Shown here: piece after piece, positions 8,768-17,095 of the stretch
How positions within the stretch are numbered: the first letter of the stretch is position 1
Layout: the number at the start of each line of letters is the position of its first letter
Made by a program: the position numbers and the translations under genes
Notes under the pieces: model-generated
What the model was told of the DNA's origin: nothing
Database searches by the model: none
The model's input: the letters and a program-made list of their open reading frames with translations, nothing else
From: Litoribacillus peritrichatus
GTDB lineage: Bacteria > Pseudomonadota > Gammaproteobacteria > Pseudomonadales > Litoribrevibacteraceae
Assembly (NCBI RefSeq): GCF_039537985.1
Contig: NZ_BAABBN010000012.1
Span: 561,325 to 625,324 of the forward strand
DNA length: 64,000 nt
Direction of reading: 5' to 3'

Positions 8768-9166
8768 GTGAATTACAACGAAACAGGCAAAAGAATCTTT
8801 ATCCGGGACGAAAACTGCCCCATACGAAATGTAGTGGCTCAAATCGGCGATAAATGGTCGATATTAATTTTATTCAGCCTGGCGGATGGGGCCGACCGGT
8901 TCAACTCCTTAAAATCAAGAATTGAGGGCATTTCGCAACGAATGTTAACGCAAACATTACGTGAACTGGAACGGGACGGCTTTGTTGAGCGAACGGTTTA
9001 TCCTCAGGTTCCGGTGAAAGTGGAGTACAAGTTAACGGAGTTGGGCCAGGGCTTAACAAAATCCGTTTGGGGGTTGGTCTCATGGGCCAACGAACACCTC
9101 GATGAAATCAAAACATCACGCAACCAATACGATCAAGAGCACAATGAAAAGACCGACAATCAATAA
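8768..9166 (+). CDS. HxlR-family transcriptional regulator
   Basis: The 132-residue winged-helix protein starts at GTG 8768 with GAGG seven bases upstream. The hallmark pattern is complete: Cys17 in NCPIRNV, GDKWSILILFSL, RFNSLKSRIEGISQRMLTQTLREL, and the LTELGQ wing. In characterised HxlR proteins the conserved Cys near the N-terminus senses reactive electrophiles or oxidants and changes DNA binding. Position suggests that it regulates the divergent hydrolase and itself. Confidence 0.9.
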   Translation: MNYNETGKRIFIRDENCPIRNVVAQIGDKWSILILFSLADGADRFNSLKSRIEGISQRMLTQTLRELERDGFVERTVYPQVPVKVEYKLTELGQGLTKSVWGLVSWANEHLDEIKTSRNQYDQEHNEKTDNQ

Positions 9167-9206
9167 CCTGAAAATACTTTGTGTATCAGAAAAAGCCCCT
9201 TAATGA

Positions 9207-9232
9207 CGTCCAAAGTTACGAAGCTTTGGACG
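9207..9232. terminator. Hairpin between convergent genes
   Basis: CGTCCAAAG (9207-9215) and CTTTGGACG (9224-9232) form a perfect 9-bp stem with an 8-base loop between the convergent HxlR and candidate immunity genes. No T run follows on either side, so termination would be inefficient or rely on other factors; a recombination-site role is also possible. Confidence 0.4.
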
Positions 9233-9260
9233 CCGCAGTGCTGAGCTTTGTTAGGATCTT

Positions 9261-9593
9261 TTAGTTCTTTAGCTCTTCAAATTCAGACTGCAAGTAATAA
9301 TAGGTTTTTTCATAAACACCCATCATTACGTCATCATATTTTTCCTCATGCTCAGGATTATAATTGTCCTCTTCGTCATCATTAAACGGATACATCAGAA
9401 TTGCTTTTGACATTTCTATATCCGCTAAACGGATTAATAACCTTGCTTCAGACTCATCAATTGTTAAGTATTCTGCATTCTCTAAATCAATATTTTTAAA
9501 AACATGAGACAAGGCTGCATAGCCCTGATTATGAACTATCACACTTATTTCTTTGATGAGTTCGTTTGGCAGAAAAATATTTCGTTTAGACAT
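9261..9593 (-). CDS. Candidate immunity/antitoxin protein for the upstream Tse2-like toxin
   Basis: The 110-residue acidic protein starts at ATG 9593, two bases after the toxin stop codon, so the two are almost certainly co-transcribed. It is predicted mostly helical with a very acidic stretch (FNDDEEDNYNPEHEEKYDD). I do not recognise its family. Position and size fit an immunity protein neutralising the toxin by direct binding, as Tsi2 does for Tse2, but it is longer than Tsi2 (77 residues) and shows no resemblance I can see. The N-terminus (KRNIFLPNELIKEISVIV) could also suggest an RHH-like or other small fold. Confidence 0.55.
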   Translation of the reverse strand: MSKRNIFLPNELIKEISVIVHNQGYAALSHVFKNIDLENAEYLTIDESEARLLIRLADIEMSKAILMYPFNDDEEDNYNPEHEEKYDDVMMGVYEKTYYYLQSEFEELKN

Positions 9594-9595
9594 TC

Positions 9596-10126
9596 TTAGC
9601 TTGCCTCTGCTTTTTTAAGCACACCGGGATACTCTTCGATAATCCGACCAGTACCTTTTTCTATCTTAACTTTAGCTGGCTTGAGTTTCCCAGCTAATAC
9701 TCTCAACTTTTCGGTAAATTCGGGCAATGACATCTTACGTGATACATTTAGAAGCGGATGAGTGAAGTCCTTAATATTAAATACTAGCCCCTCAGGTAAA
9801 CTTTCTCCTTTTGGCAATACCCAAACGTGACCAGATATTATTGGATTTTTGGAAAGTTTTTCTACATTACTTGCAAATGACAGGCCCTTGCTTGGATTTG
9901 GTACAACCATCTCAATTTCATGATCAGGGTCGTAAATTATAGTAACGTCCTTCACTCTTGGACCACTGGCACGCAAAATCTTTGAATCTGAGGAATTGCC
10001 GCCACCACGATATATTCCGGCAACCCCGGTATAGAATTGCCAAAGATCATTTGGTCCCAAGATTGTGTATTTGCTGTCTTCTATTTTTTCTTCATATCTC
10101 CTCCATTTATGAAGAACATTGAGCAT
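9596..10126 (-). CDS. Tse2-like ADP-ribosyltransferase-fold toxin
   Basis: The 176-residue protein shows the spacing of the Tse2 toxin family: GIYRGGG near residue 37, VKDVTIIYD, VVPNPSKGLSF, VWVLPKGESLPEGLVF, and KMSLPEFTEKL. In Pseudomonas aeruginosa Tse2 is a cytoplasmic type VI secretion effector with an ADP-ribosyltransferase-like fold, toxic in bacteria and eukaryotes. Here no VgrG, Hcp, PAAR or Rhs gene lies next to it, so it may act as a chromosomal toxin-antitoxin unit or as an orphan effector. Start ATG 10126 has a poor ribosome site; a strong GGAGGAG lies inside the reading frame ahead of an out-of-frame ATG, so expression may be restrained. The family call is from motif memory. 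Confidence 0.6.
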   Translation of the reverse strand: MLNVLHKWRRYEEKIEDSKYTILGPNDLWQFYTGVAGIYRGGGNSSDSKILRASGPRVKDVTIIYDPDHEIEMVVPNPSKGLSFASNVEKLSKNPIISGHVWVLPKGESLPEGLVFNIKDFTHPLLNVSRKMSLPEFTEKLRVLAGKLKPAKVKIEKGTGRIIEEYPGVLKKAEAS

Positions 10127-10649
10127 AAAGCCCTAATATCGCGCTTTGCGGCAGAAGACCTGATCAACTGTACCTCTTAGCCCCTTCAATCCCGATGGGG
10201 TTTTAAAGAGTTCAAACCTGAACATACAGGATCAAATCCATTTCGTTTCTCTGTATCAACGTTAACTTAACGAACTTACCTTAAGTCCTAAAGCCATCAA
10301 TTATAGATTCTCTTCGTTTACGTCAGATGGGTGAGTTGTAGAAGCCTACTGTGACGATCCTAAATTCGTACTTAGAGTGGCAGGCTTTTTAACACAGCTT
10401 CATTTCATCCCCCTGTGTAATCCCCTGTAATACTTTTTTCGACCTTCCTTAACTATATCTATAAACAGGGCTCTGTCTGACAGCCGGGCTCACAACGCTT
10501 TTATCCAAGACCAAAGTTCGGCTATGAGGAGATAGCCAGTACACCTTGCTCACGGAAGTCACTGTCAACGAACAGCAAGAGTGCCGCTTTGCTCTGGAAA
10601 AGCAGTGAAATGCTTTCATCCACCCAAAACATAATAAAGATGGAATCTC
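10127..10649. other. Intergenic region upstream of the quinoprotein oxidase operon
   Basis: No supported gene is present in these 523 bases between two divergent units. The region must hold the promoters of the toxin pair and the oxidase operon. AAGCCT (10341-10346) and AGGCTT near 10381 followed by Ts could form a weak, long-looped hairpin. Nothing else is recognised. Confidence 0.5.
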
Positions 10650-11639
10650 ATGAATATTAAACATACAGATTGGGCCTTGGAGCACCTCGAAGACCACTTG
10701 CAAGCCGCCGTGGACTTAGAGTTATGGACAATCCCTTTTTACATGTCCGCCATGTACTCAATCAAAGACCGTGAATCCGACGCTTACCAACTCATCCGAA
10801 CCATCATTAACCAGGAAATGCTGCATCTCCAGTGCGCTGCAAACATCGCTAATGCCTATGGTTTCTCTCCGAAAATCACACCGCCGGTGTACCAGGGCAC
10901 CAAAATCCCTCACCTCAATTTTAAGCTCGACCCCAGCGAGAAAACTGAGCCATACATGCCTTACACGGCAGAAATCGGACCGCTCGACCTAAAGCACATT
11001 AACGGTATGTGCTTGGTGGAATTACCAGAATTTGACCCACCGCCACTCGAAATTCTTCTGGAAAGCCTCATCAACGAATACAGCACCATTGGCGCTTTCT
11101 ACGATGCACTGCGCTTTGGAGCCTCTTTATTAAAAGGCCACATCAAAGGCGGCGTCCGTCAGGTGGACTACTTCTCCGCCTTCTATCGCAACATGCCAAA
11201 CATGACGGTCACAGAATCCGGCGGTGCTGGTTTTGATCAAATCTCACTGCTGATTGACCTCATCACGGATCAGGGCGAAGGCCAATGCAAGAAAGACCCA
11301 ACCGTGCCTTCCGTGTTCCAAAACACCGCCGACGACACCGAACCGAGCGAAGATCACTTCGTAAAGTTCAATCAGATCAAAGACGCAGGCGGGCCAGACG
11401 GCTGCAAGTTACCGGAAACCTTCAGTACCAAACCCGTCAGCGAATACACGCCTGAAGACATCCAACTTCAAAACATTCTGGTGAAGCAATTCGGTCAACT
11501 GACGCAACTGCTTGAAAGCCTGTTCCGTGGAGAAAACCCCGACAACTTCTTCCCGGTTATGGCCAGCGTTGGCGGTGCACTCCGAAACTGCTGGGAGCAC
11601 GGCGTCACACCAAAATTCAGCGAAACTAATCAGCACTAA
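10650..11639 (+). CDS. Ferritin-like (VioB-type) domain protein
   Basis: The 329-residue protein belongs to the ferritin-like domain group seen in the N-terminal part of VioB. Likely metal ligands are visible: Glu24 (VDLELWTIPFY), Glu56 and His59 (NQEMLH), Glu143 (INEYSTIG), Glu210 in the ITDQGEGQ motif, and His236 (EDHFVKF). The pattern of QGEG followed by a His/Phe motif is characteristic. It is the first gene of a three-gene operon, 14 bases before the LodA/GoxA-like gene. A role in maturation or in coupled oxidation with that enzyme is inferred. GGA lies five to six bases before the ATG. Confidence 0.75.
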   Translation: MNIKHTDWALEHLEDHLQAAVDLELWTIPFYMSAMYSIKDRESDAYQLIRTIINQEMLHLQCAANIANAYGFSPKITPPVYQGTKIPHLNFKLDPSEKTEPYMPYTAEIGPLDLKHINGMCLVELPEFDPPPLEILLESLINEYSTIGAFYDALRFGASLLKGHIKGGVRQVDYFSAFYRNMPNMTVTESGGAGFDQISLLIDLITDQGEGQCKKDPTVPSVFQNTADDTEPSEDHFVKFNQIKDAGGPDGCKLPETFSTKPVSEYTPEDIQLQNILVKQFGQLTQLLESLFRGENPDNFFPVMASVGGALRNCWEHGVTPKFSETNQH

Positions 11640-11653
11640 GGGATGCACCGATC

Positions 11654-13741
11654 ATGACCAACAAAACTGTATTCAGGGTACACCCCAGCGTTAACTTTGC
11701 ACGTTTTGGTACCAGCGAAGATTACATACTTTCACCCGAAACCAGTGCAGGTTTGCCTCAAAAAGGCACCGACATCACCGGCGGTTTACCGATTAAGAAA
11801 GGCACTCAAAACACTCCGGTCACCAGCAACGACCTACGAGATGAAGACGGCAATTTAAAAAAACAAGCCGCTCGCTTTCGTATCTACGCCTACGATTTTG
11901 ATGGCGAAGACAGCTACCCAGGCGGCGCGGGTACTCAAGTCGTCGTCGGTACCACACTGGCCGATGGCCGAACCGTCAAAGACCTGATCTGGTCCAGCCA
12001 CTTAGCCAACAAAAAAGCCGCCGCCTACAACGTGGTCAACAACAAAGGCATTGAAGCCTACGCCAATAACCAGGTACCGCAAATGCGTAACCCGGAAGTG
12101 CATGGCACCATTGATTCGGATTATCGCCTTAATCGGTTAATGATTGACGCCGGCCCCCGAGCCATCAGTGCCAGTTCTGGCGATATTGCAAAATTTAATC
12201 GCTGTTCCGAAGCCAAATGCGTACAAACGGGTGGCGAGATAGTGCCCTTGCCCAAATACCCGATCCGCTTTCCGGAAGACACTAATGATGAACTGTATGA
12301 ACCCAGTGGGCCGCTGGACACCTTAGGTGAAATACGCACCGACGATGAAGGTCGTTTATTGGTTTTAGCCAGTTCCGGCAATGCCGTTGGGCAATACGAT
12401 GAATACGGTGTCCCCATTCAAATGACTGGCGACCTCAACAACGTAGGCTGGTTTGATTCTGCCTCCGATGGCCCGGTAAATGTCACCCTGGTGTTTGACG
12501 ATGGCAGCACCGAAGAAGCCTTTGGCGCCTGGGTGGTGTGTGGTGATCCCGCTTATGCACCACAAATCCGAAATGTGGTTTCCGTATGGGATGACGTCTA
12601 CAACATGTTCGTCCGGGACTTAGGGCTTCAGCCAGATCTCTACGGTTTCACCCACCACGAAGACAAGTGCCAATACAAACCGACTTACAAGCCCAACTTT
12701 ACCCAAGACATTCAGCCCATCTTCATTGCCTGTAACCTGCAACGCTGGACGGCCAACCTGCCGCCTTTGGCCTTGCACGCCCACACAGCAGTAGAAGCCA
12801 TTACTGAAGACAATGACCCCAACGAAACCATCATGGCGGCATTGAACTTCATTCGTAACCCCAACAAAGATGAAACCAACATTGGCGCACCTTTAATGCC
12901 GCTTTCTTTAGGCGCGGCAGGCACCTCGTTTTTAACCGTCACCAAAACCCAATATTTCATGCTGGAGCAATGGAGCAAAAACCAGTTTGAAAAAGGCGAA
13001 GGTACGGCACTTGGCCCAGGGGAAATTCTCGATATGGCGTCCATGGCCAATTGCCTGGGTGGGCGATACGTGCCGGGCATCGAAGTCAGCTACACCATCA
13101 TGGAAAAAGACATCTATCAACAGGACTGGAAAACCTCAGGCTCTGGCCCCTTCCGCATCAAGCAATACCCACTGACTTACGAGGAACTGAGCAAAGACAA
13201 ACCTTACTTAAACATTGGCTGGATTCCTCTGCACAACATGACCGACGGCCTGGAGCCCGGCGACATCTCCAAGTTCATGGCCATCCCGTGGCAAACGGAT
13301 TACAACTCCTGCTCCATTCACGCCACCGCCATCAACACCGACGGAGTGAATGAAAGTAACGGCGCTGAATCCACGCTTTACTGGTCCTGGCCTTCACAGC
13401 GCCCGGATGCGGTTTATGTGGCCGAAGAGGTTTATAACAATGTATTACCACAACAGAAGTGGTCGATTCGGGGCAAAGGCACCTATGCCGTCAACCCGGC
13501 CTCCGCTGCAACATTCCAAGACCCGCTGCAATCGGTTCAGGATTGGGATAAGATCGGCATCATTGTTCAAGGCACCAACATAGACGGCGACAGAGAGGGC
13601 TGCGACACCCAGAAGTTTTCGCCAGAGCTTTATCTTGAAGTTCAAAGCCAACTCACCAACCCCGGCGATGCCACAGACCCAGTGCCTGCCTGGCCCTTCA
13701 ATGCCAACCCAACAAAGAAGAAGCGAGGATGCCCACATTAA
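11654..13741 (+). CDS. LodA/GoxA-type cysteine tryptophylquinone (CTQ) oxidase
   Basis: The 695-residue protein opens with FRVHPSVNFARFGTSEDY and KKQAARFRIYAYD, and later has SKFMAIPWQTDYNSC and YWSWPSQRP, all hallmarks of LodA/GoxA proteins. Known members oxidise amino acids (lysine epsilon-oxidase, glycine oxidase) with release of H2O2, using a CTQ cofactor made from a Cys and a Trp of the same chain. Cys553 is a good candidate for the cofactor Cys; Trp577, Trp579 or a later Trp could be the partner, and I cannot assign which. No signal peptide is visible, as in other members, which are exported in unusual ways. Substrate is unknown. Confidence 0.85.
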   Translation: MTNKTVFRVHPSVNFARFGTSEDYILSPETSAGLPQKGTDITGGLPIKKGTQNTPVTSNDLRDEDGNLKKQAARFRIYAYDFDGEDSYPGGAGTQVVVGTTLADGRTVKDLIWSSHLANKKAAAYNVVNNKGIEAYANNQVPQMRNPEVHGTIDSDYRLNRLMIDAGPRAISASSGDIAKFNRCSEAKCVQTGGEIVPLPKYPIRFPEDTNDELYEPSGPLDTLGEIRTDDEGRLLVLASSGNAVGQYDEYGVPIQMTGDLNNVGWFDSASDGPVNVTLVFDDGSTEEAFGAWVVCGDPAYAPQIRNVVSVWDDVYNMFVRDLGLQPDLYGFTHHEDKCQYKPTYKPNFTQDIQPIFIACNLQRWTANLPPLALHAHTAVEAITEDNDPNETIMAALNFIRNPNKDETNIGAPLMPLSLGAAGTSFLTVTKTQYFMLEQWSKNQFEKGEGTALGPGEILDMASMANCLGGRYVPGIEVSYTIMEKDIYQQDWKTSGSGPFRIKQYPLTYEELSKDKPYLNIGWIPLHNMTDGLEPGDISKFMAIPWQTDYNSCSIHATAINTDGVNESNGAESTLYWSWPSQRPDAVYVAEEVYNNVLPQQKWSIRGKGTYAVNPASAATFQDPLQSVQDWDKIGIIVQGTNIDGDREGCDTQKFSPELYLEVQSQLTNPGDATDPVPAWPFNANPTKKKRGCPH

Positions 13742-13742
13742 T

Positions 13743-14849
13743 ATGACAACGCTCAAAGCCCATTACGACGTTGTGATACTGGGAGGTGGCCCCGCTGGAC
13801 TAGCGGCGGCCATCGCCATTCGCACCAACACCAAAGCTTCGGTGTTGGTGGTGGAACGGCAAACACCCGGCCAAGAGCGTCTTGGTGAAAACTGCCCCCC
13901 GGAAATCGTATTGCTCTTAAAGCAGTTAGGTGTGGCCAGAGAATTCTATCAGGCCAACCACCAGACCTGCCCCGGCTATGCATCGGTATGGGGACATGAC
14001 AAACCCGGTTATAACGACTTTATTGTCAACCCTCTGGGGCCTTCCTGGCGCCTCAACCGCAGTGCCTTTGACAAAATGTTGGCCGACAAAGCCGAAGCTA
14101 TGGGCGCCCAACTAAGTTGGAATACCCGCTTCATAGGCACCCAAGATAACCACTCCCATACCCTGTTGCTTGCTCAAGGCGAAGACCGTGCGCCCTTCCC
14201 TGTTCAGGCCGGTTTCGTGATCGACGCCACCGGGTCCAAAGCCCGCTATGCTCGTACCTTGAACATCCACAAAACCATCGAAGACCAACTGTTCGCCACC
14301 GTTCGTTTCTCCCGCGTTACCAAAGACCAGGGCACCAAGCAAATCCAACTCGAAGCCACGCCTCAAGGTTGGTACTACCAGGCACTGCTGCCAGACAACA
14401 AAGCCGTGAGCATGATCGTCTCCGAGCGAGAAATCCTTCCTCACTTGAGAGAGCACAACCACCAAGGCTTTGAAGACGCCCTCGCCGCCACCACCTTTGT
14501 TGGCCCGAACGCTGAAAAACTTCAACTCCAGGCCACCAGCTACCACAGCTGCGCCATCTACTCCGGCATACTCCCCACCCTGGAAGGCAACAACTGGATG
14601 GCCATCGGCGACGCCGCCGCAAGCTTTGACCCCATCAGCGCCCAAGGCATTTTCAAAGGCATCAAACACGGAATAATGGCAGGCATCAAAGTAAAAAACT
14701 GGCTTGAAGACCCAAAGAACGTAACCACCGATTACTCACAACAAGTGCAACAACAGTTCCGCATTTACCAGAAAAACCGAAACCACTCGTATGGTTTGGA
14801 ACGGCGTTGGACTGACTCGGAGTTTTGGCAGAGGCGAATGAGCGCCTAA
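13743..14849 (+). CDS. LodB/GoxB-type FAD-dependent oxidoreductase
   Basis: The 368-residue flavoprotein starts at ATG 13743, one base after the oxidase stop; the longer open frame upstream overlaps the oxidase gene and precedes the FAD motif without conservation. It carries the dinucleotide-binding motif VVILGGGPAGLAAAI at the N-terminus and GDAAASFDPISAQGIFKG near the C-terminus, as in halogenase-like flavoproteins. LodB and GoxB are required to make the CTQ cofactor in their partner oxidases. Tight coupling to the upstream gene supports this role. Confidence 0.85.
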   Translation: MTTLKAHYDVVILGGGPAGLAAAIAIRTNTKASVLVVERQTPGQERLGENCPPEIVLLLKQLGVAREFYQANHQTCPGYASVWGHDKPGYNDFIVNPLGPSWRLNRSAFDKMLADKAEAMGAQLSWNTRFIGTQDNHSHTLLLAQGEDRAPFPVQAGFVIDATGSKARYARTLNIHKTIEDQLFATVRFSRVTKDQGTKQIQLEATPQGWYYQALLPDNKAVSMIVSEREILPHLREHNHQGFEDALAATTFVGPNAEKLQLQATSYHSCAIYSGILPTLEGNNWMAIGDAAASFDPISAQGIFKGIKHGIMAGIKVKNWLEDPKNVTTDYSQQVQQQFRIYQKNRNHSYGLERRWTDSEFWQRRMSA

Positions 14850-15011
14850 AAGCGCAGGATAAACGACAGTGCGTTGTATTTTGGGTCGGAAAATCTGAGT
14901 GATTATTTAAATGGCATCAAATTAAATATTTGGTGACGTAACAAAGGAAAAATGATCTTCGACGCTAATGTCGTAGAATTGAGTTGTTAAATTCATTCAA
15001 GGAGATATTAC

Positions 15012-15410
15012 ATGTCCAAAATAATAACTACTTACACCCAGTTAGTTCAGGATTCGCAGGAATATGGCAGCGATGATGAGCACATGGTTTCTAGAGCAAC
15101 ATTTGACCTAGAGTTCGATGGAGAAGTTTATTCTAACTGTACAATCGATATTAAACAAACGGTTGGTTCTGACTATAATAATGGCCCGTTAGAAATCTCT
15201 AACTTACAAGGTTACGAAGGACCGAATGATTGGTCTAAATTACAGTACAACACCGAGATATTGTATCGTTCTTTAATAGGTTCCCAAGGTAGCTGCATTA
15301 ACTTTAGCTGTGGTTCATCAAACATTCGAATGTTGAATAATACGTTCGATATTAAGCGTACATTTCAATATGAAGTTGAAAATAATTCAGAGTTAAGTGG
15401 TGGTTGGTAG
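15012..15410 (+). CDS. Hypothetical protein (132 residues)
   Basis: A good AAGGAG lies seven bases before ATG 15012. The protein is polar and beta-rich, with an acidic N-terminal half and several Asn/Ser-rich loops, three Cys (INFSCGSS and neighbours) and a GGW C-terminus. There is no signal peptide or membrane segment. I do not recognise a family. Lower GC than the operon upstream suggests accessory DNA. Confidence 0.5.
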   Translation: MSKIITTYTQLVQDSQEYGSDDEHMVSRATFDLEFDGEVYSNCTIDIKQTVGSDYNNGPLEISNLQGYEGPNDWSKLQYNTEILYRSLIGSQGSCINFSCGSSNIRMLNNTFDIKRTFQYEVENNSELSGGW

Positions 15411-15507
15411 CTGAAGGTTATGTGGCATAAAAATTTAACAAATTTAGCCAGCATTAGGTTGCTGAGAAACCTAAATTAAATATTTAAACTTTATAAGGAA
15501 TTTAAAA

Positions 15508-15738
15508 ATGACTCCATATAAAAATACCAATGGAAGCTCTAATGTTGAAGCCTACGAGATCAATGGTGATTCAATTACCGTAAAGTTTATGTCTGGCAGA
15601 TGGCGTAACTACCTATATTCTAGCCAACGACCGGGAACGGCCGTTGTCGAAAAAATGAAAGAACTGGCCATACAGGGCCATGGGCTAAATTCATATATTT
15701 CTACAACAGTTCGCACCAGCTTCGAACGCAAATGGTAA
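15508..15738 (+). CDS. Small KTSC-like protein (76 residues)
   Basis: The protein begins TPYKNTNGSSNVEAYEI and continues VKFMSGRWRNYLYS, then NSYISTTVRTSFERKW. This arrangement of a short beta sheet (YEI, ITVKF, YLY), a helix, and a conserved NSYIS-VR tail resembles small KTSC-type proteins, whose function is unknown. AAGGA lies upstream of the ATG. It stands alone among orphan genes. Confidence 0.55.
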   Translation: MTPYKNTNGSSNVEAYEINGDSITVKFMSGRWRNYLYSSQRPGTAVVEKMKELAIQGHGLNSYISTTVRTSFERKW

Positions 15739-15754
15739 AGAACCAATTCAGGTA

Positions 15755-15796
15755 ACCGTAGGAACCTAGCCCCCCACAACACACTGCATGCGGGCC
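15755..15796 (+). repeat. Post-stop repeat, copy A
   Basis: ACCGTAGGAACCTAGCCCCC (15755-15774), overlapping the 25-base core CCCCACAAC...GCATGCGGGCC (15772-15796), begins 17 bases after the preceding stop codon. The 20-mer recurs in altered form at 16831 and 17502, and the 25-base core recurs at 17524 with 22 of 25 bases equal. Confidence 0.5.
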
Positions 15797-16195
15797 TATT
15801 CCGAGAATACTTTGCCGCTTCGCTGGGGCGCGTACAGGGCGTGTCTCTCACGGCAATGAAGCATTAACCCATCCATCAAGCTGTGATTAGAGCCCCTGAG
15901 ATTTCAAGTGGTCTAAAAAAGATAAGGTTTGATTGATATCTCCGGGGTTTAGAACTAGACGATGGGCCTTTGCAAACGATATCAGATGAAACAATGGCAA
16001 CATTTACGGTGGCCGTTAGATCTCCCGGCATCGTCTTGATGCAACTCGCAGTTCTACAGGCCTTTTCCTGCAGTTTAGATAATTCCCATGCCAATTGTAC
16101 ACAAATGCATGTTGCATAAACCACTGAGTGGTTTGAATGGTTTTTTCGCTGGTACCTCAATACAAAACCACCATTAATATCAGAAGTTATACTCT
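15797..16195. other. Gene-free stretch before the first toxin-antitoxin module
   Basis: No convincing gene is present. A 109-codon minus-strand frame exists but begins at GTG without a ribosome site and has no recognisable protein. AAACCACT/AGTGGTTT (16118-16134) is a tight perfect dyad followed by GAATGGTTTTTT, a possible terminator in the plus direction. Confidence 0.4.
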
Positions 16196-16225
16196 TTGAC
16201 GCCACCTATTAACAGGTGCTATATA
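16196..16225 (+). promoter_or_regulatory. Autoregulated promoter of the Phd-ParE module
   Basis: TTGACG (16196-16201) and TATATA (16220-16225) are spaced by 18 bases. Inside the spacer CACCT (16203-16207) and AGGTG (16214-16218) form a dyad. A palindrome between the -35 and -10 boxes is the usual layout for repression by the antitoxin or the toxin-antitoxin complex. Confidence 0.6.
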
Positions 16226-16252
16226 TAGGTCTTCAGTAGAGAGATCCTTATC

Positions 16253-16519
16253 ATGCAAACAAAATTTTCCGAAGATGTCATTCCGCTGTCTGACCTAAAG
16301 ATTAACCCGGGTAAGGTCGTAAATCACGCCAAAGACACCCATAGACCGGTTCTTATAACTAGCCGAGGGCGAGGAGTTGCAGTTGTCCAAGGACTTGATG
16401 ATTACGAAAACATTAAGGAGGAACTTGAATTCGTTAAAGCTGTTGCTCAAGGGTTAATGGAGATAAAAGAAGGTGAAACTTCCGACATCAGTGATGTGAA
16501 AAAACAGCTGGGCATCTAG
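16253..16519 (+). CDS. Phd/YefM-family antitoxin
   Basis: The 88-residue protein has the family pattern: IPLSDLKINPGKVVNHAK, PVLITSRGRGVAVVQGLDDYE, then an acidic C-terminus. The N-terminal part dimerises and binds the operator; the C-terminal tail wraps around the toxin. It is separated from the toxin gene by three bases. The dyad in the promoter spacer is its likely binding site. Confidence 0.9.
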   Translation: MQTKFSEDVIPLSDLKINPGKVVNHAKDTHRPVLITSRGRGVAVVQGLDDYENIKEELEFVKAVAQGLMEIKEGETSDISDVKKQLGI

Positions 16520-16522
16520 TTC

Positions 16523-16816
16523 GTGAATCTTTCTTTTTCTATATCTGCGATCAACGACCTTAAAAGCATTAAAGAATATTACCAAGAACAGGGTGTACCT
16601 CAAATTAGCCAAGACTTTGTCGAGGCAATTATTTCACACATAGAAACGCTTGTAGATCACCCAGATATTGGTAGAGTCGTCCCCGAGTTCAGTGATGATT
16701 CTATACGTGAACTTATTCATTCACCATTTCGTATTGTCTACCTTCGTGAAAGCAAATCAATAAACATTATTAGAATATGGCGTAGTGAACGGTTACTTAA
16801 GTTACCCGAAAATTAA
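16523..16816 (+). CDS. RelE/ParE-family toxin
   Basis: The 97-residue protein starts at GTG 16523. It shows the ParE/RelE plan: FSISAINDLKSIKEYY, a helix with HIETLVDHPDIGR, and strands RELIHSPFRIVYL and INIIRIWRSERL. Family members inhibit gyrase (ParE) or cleave mRNA on ribosomes (RelE); sequence alone does not decide. It is partnered with the Phd-type antitoxin just upstream. Confidence 0.9.
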   Translation: MNLSFSISAINDLKSIKEYYQEQGVPQISQDFVEAIISHIETLVDHPDIGRVVPEFSDDSIRELIHSPFRIVYLRESKSINIIRIWRSERLLKLPEN

Positions 16817-16830
16817 GTACAAATCAGATC

Positions 16831-16850
16831 GCCGGAAGTATCTAGCCTCC
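16831..16850 (+). repeat. Post-stop repeat, copy C
   Basis: GCCGGAAGTATCTAGCCTCC starts 15 bases after the toxin stop codon and matches 16 of 20 bases with the copy at 17502. It lacks the 25-base CCCCACAAC core of the other two copies. Confidence 0.5.
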
Positions 16851-16917
16851 AAGCGAAACCTCTCGGTCAAGCCCTTGCCATTCGCTAGTCGTTGTCGTTA
16901 AATCCTTTTAAATTGAA

Positions 16918-16964
16918 TTAGCGGAGATCTTCCTACAGAGGACTTCATCGGGGCAGCCTCCGCT
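16918..16964. repeat. Hairpin of the AGCGGAG/CTCCGCT type, copy 1
   Basis: TTAGCGGAG (16918-16926) faces CTCCGCT (16958-16964), followed by CATTAG. The same stem and a CAT-AG tail recur at 24281-24318 with a different loop. It lies in the 279-base stretch between the ParE toxin and the VOC gene, in which no gene is seen. Confidence 0.5.
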
Positions 16965-17095
16965 CATTAGTTCGAGTCCATATCGGGTGTACACAAATTG
17001 CTGCGCTCGAAATAATTACTCGCTACACTTCTAATTTTCCGGTGAGCAAAACGTTAGCTTTCCGTGTTATCCAGCATCAACATCAAGGGACTATG

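Noticed and set aside
9207..9250. Hairpin followed by TTTGTTAGG considered as an integron attC site
   Set aside because: One end resembles an attC core, but the matching partner core on the other side is not present.
15876..16205. Minus-strand 109-codon frame
   Set aside because: GTG start without ribosome site, no recognisable protein, and it overlaps the promoter and operator of the Phd-ParE module.
16965..16985. TTCGAGTCC resembling the T-loop of a tRNA
   Set aside because: No flanking T-stem pairing, no acceptor or anticodon arms; a chance match.
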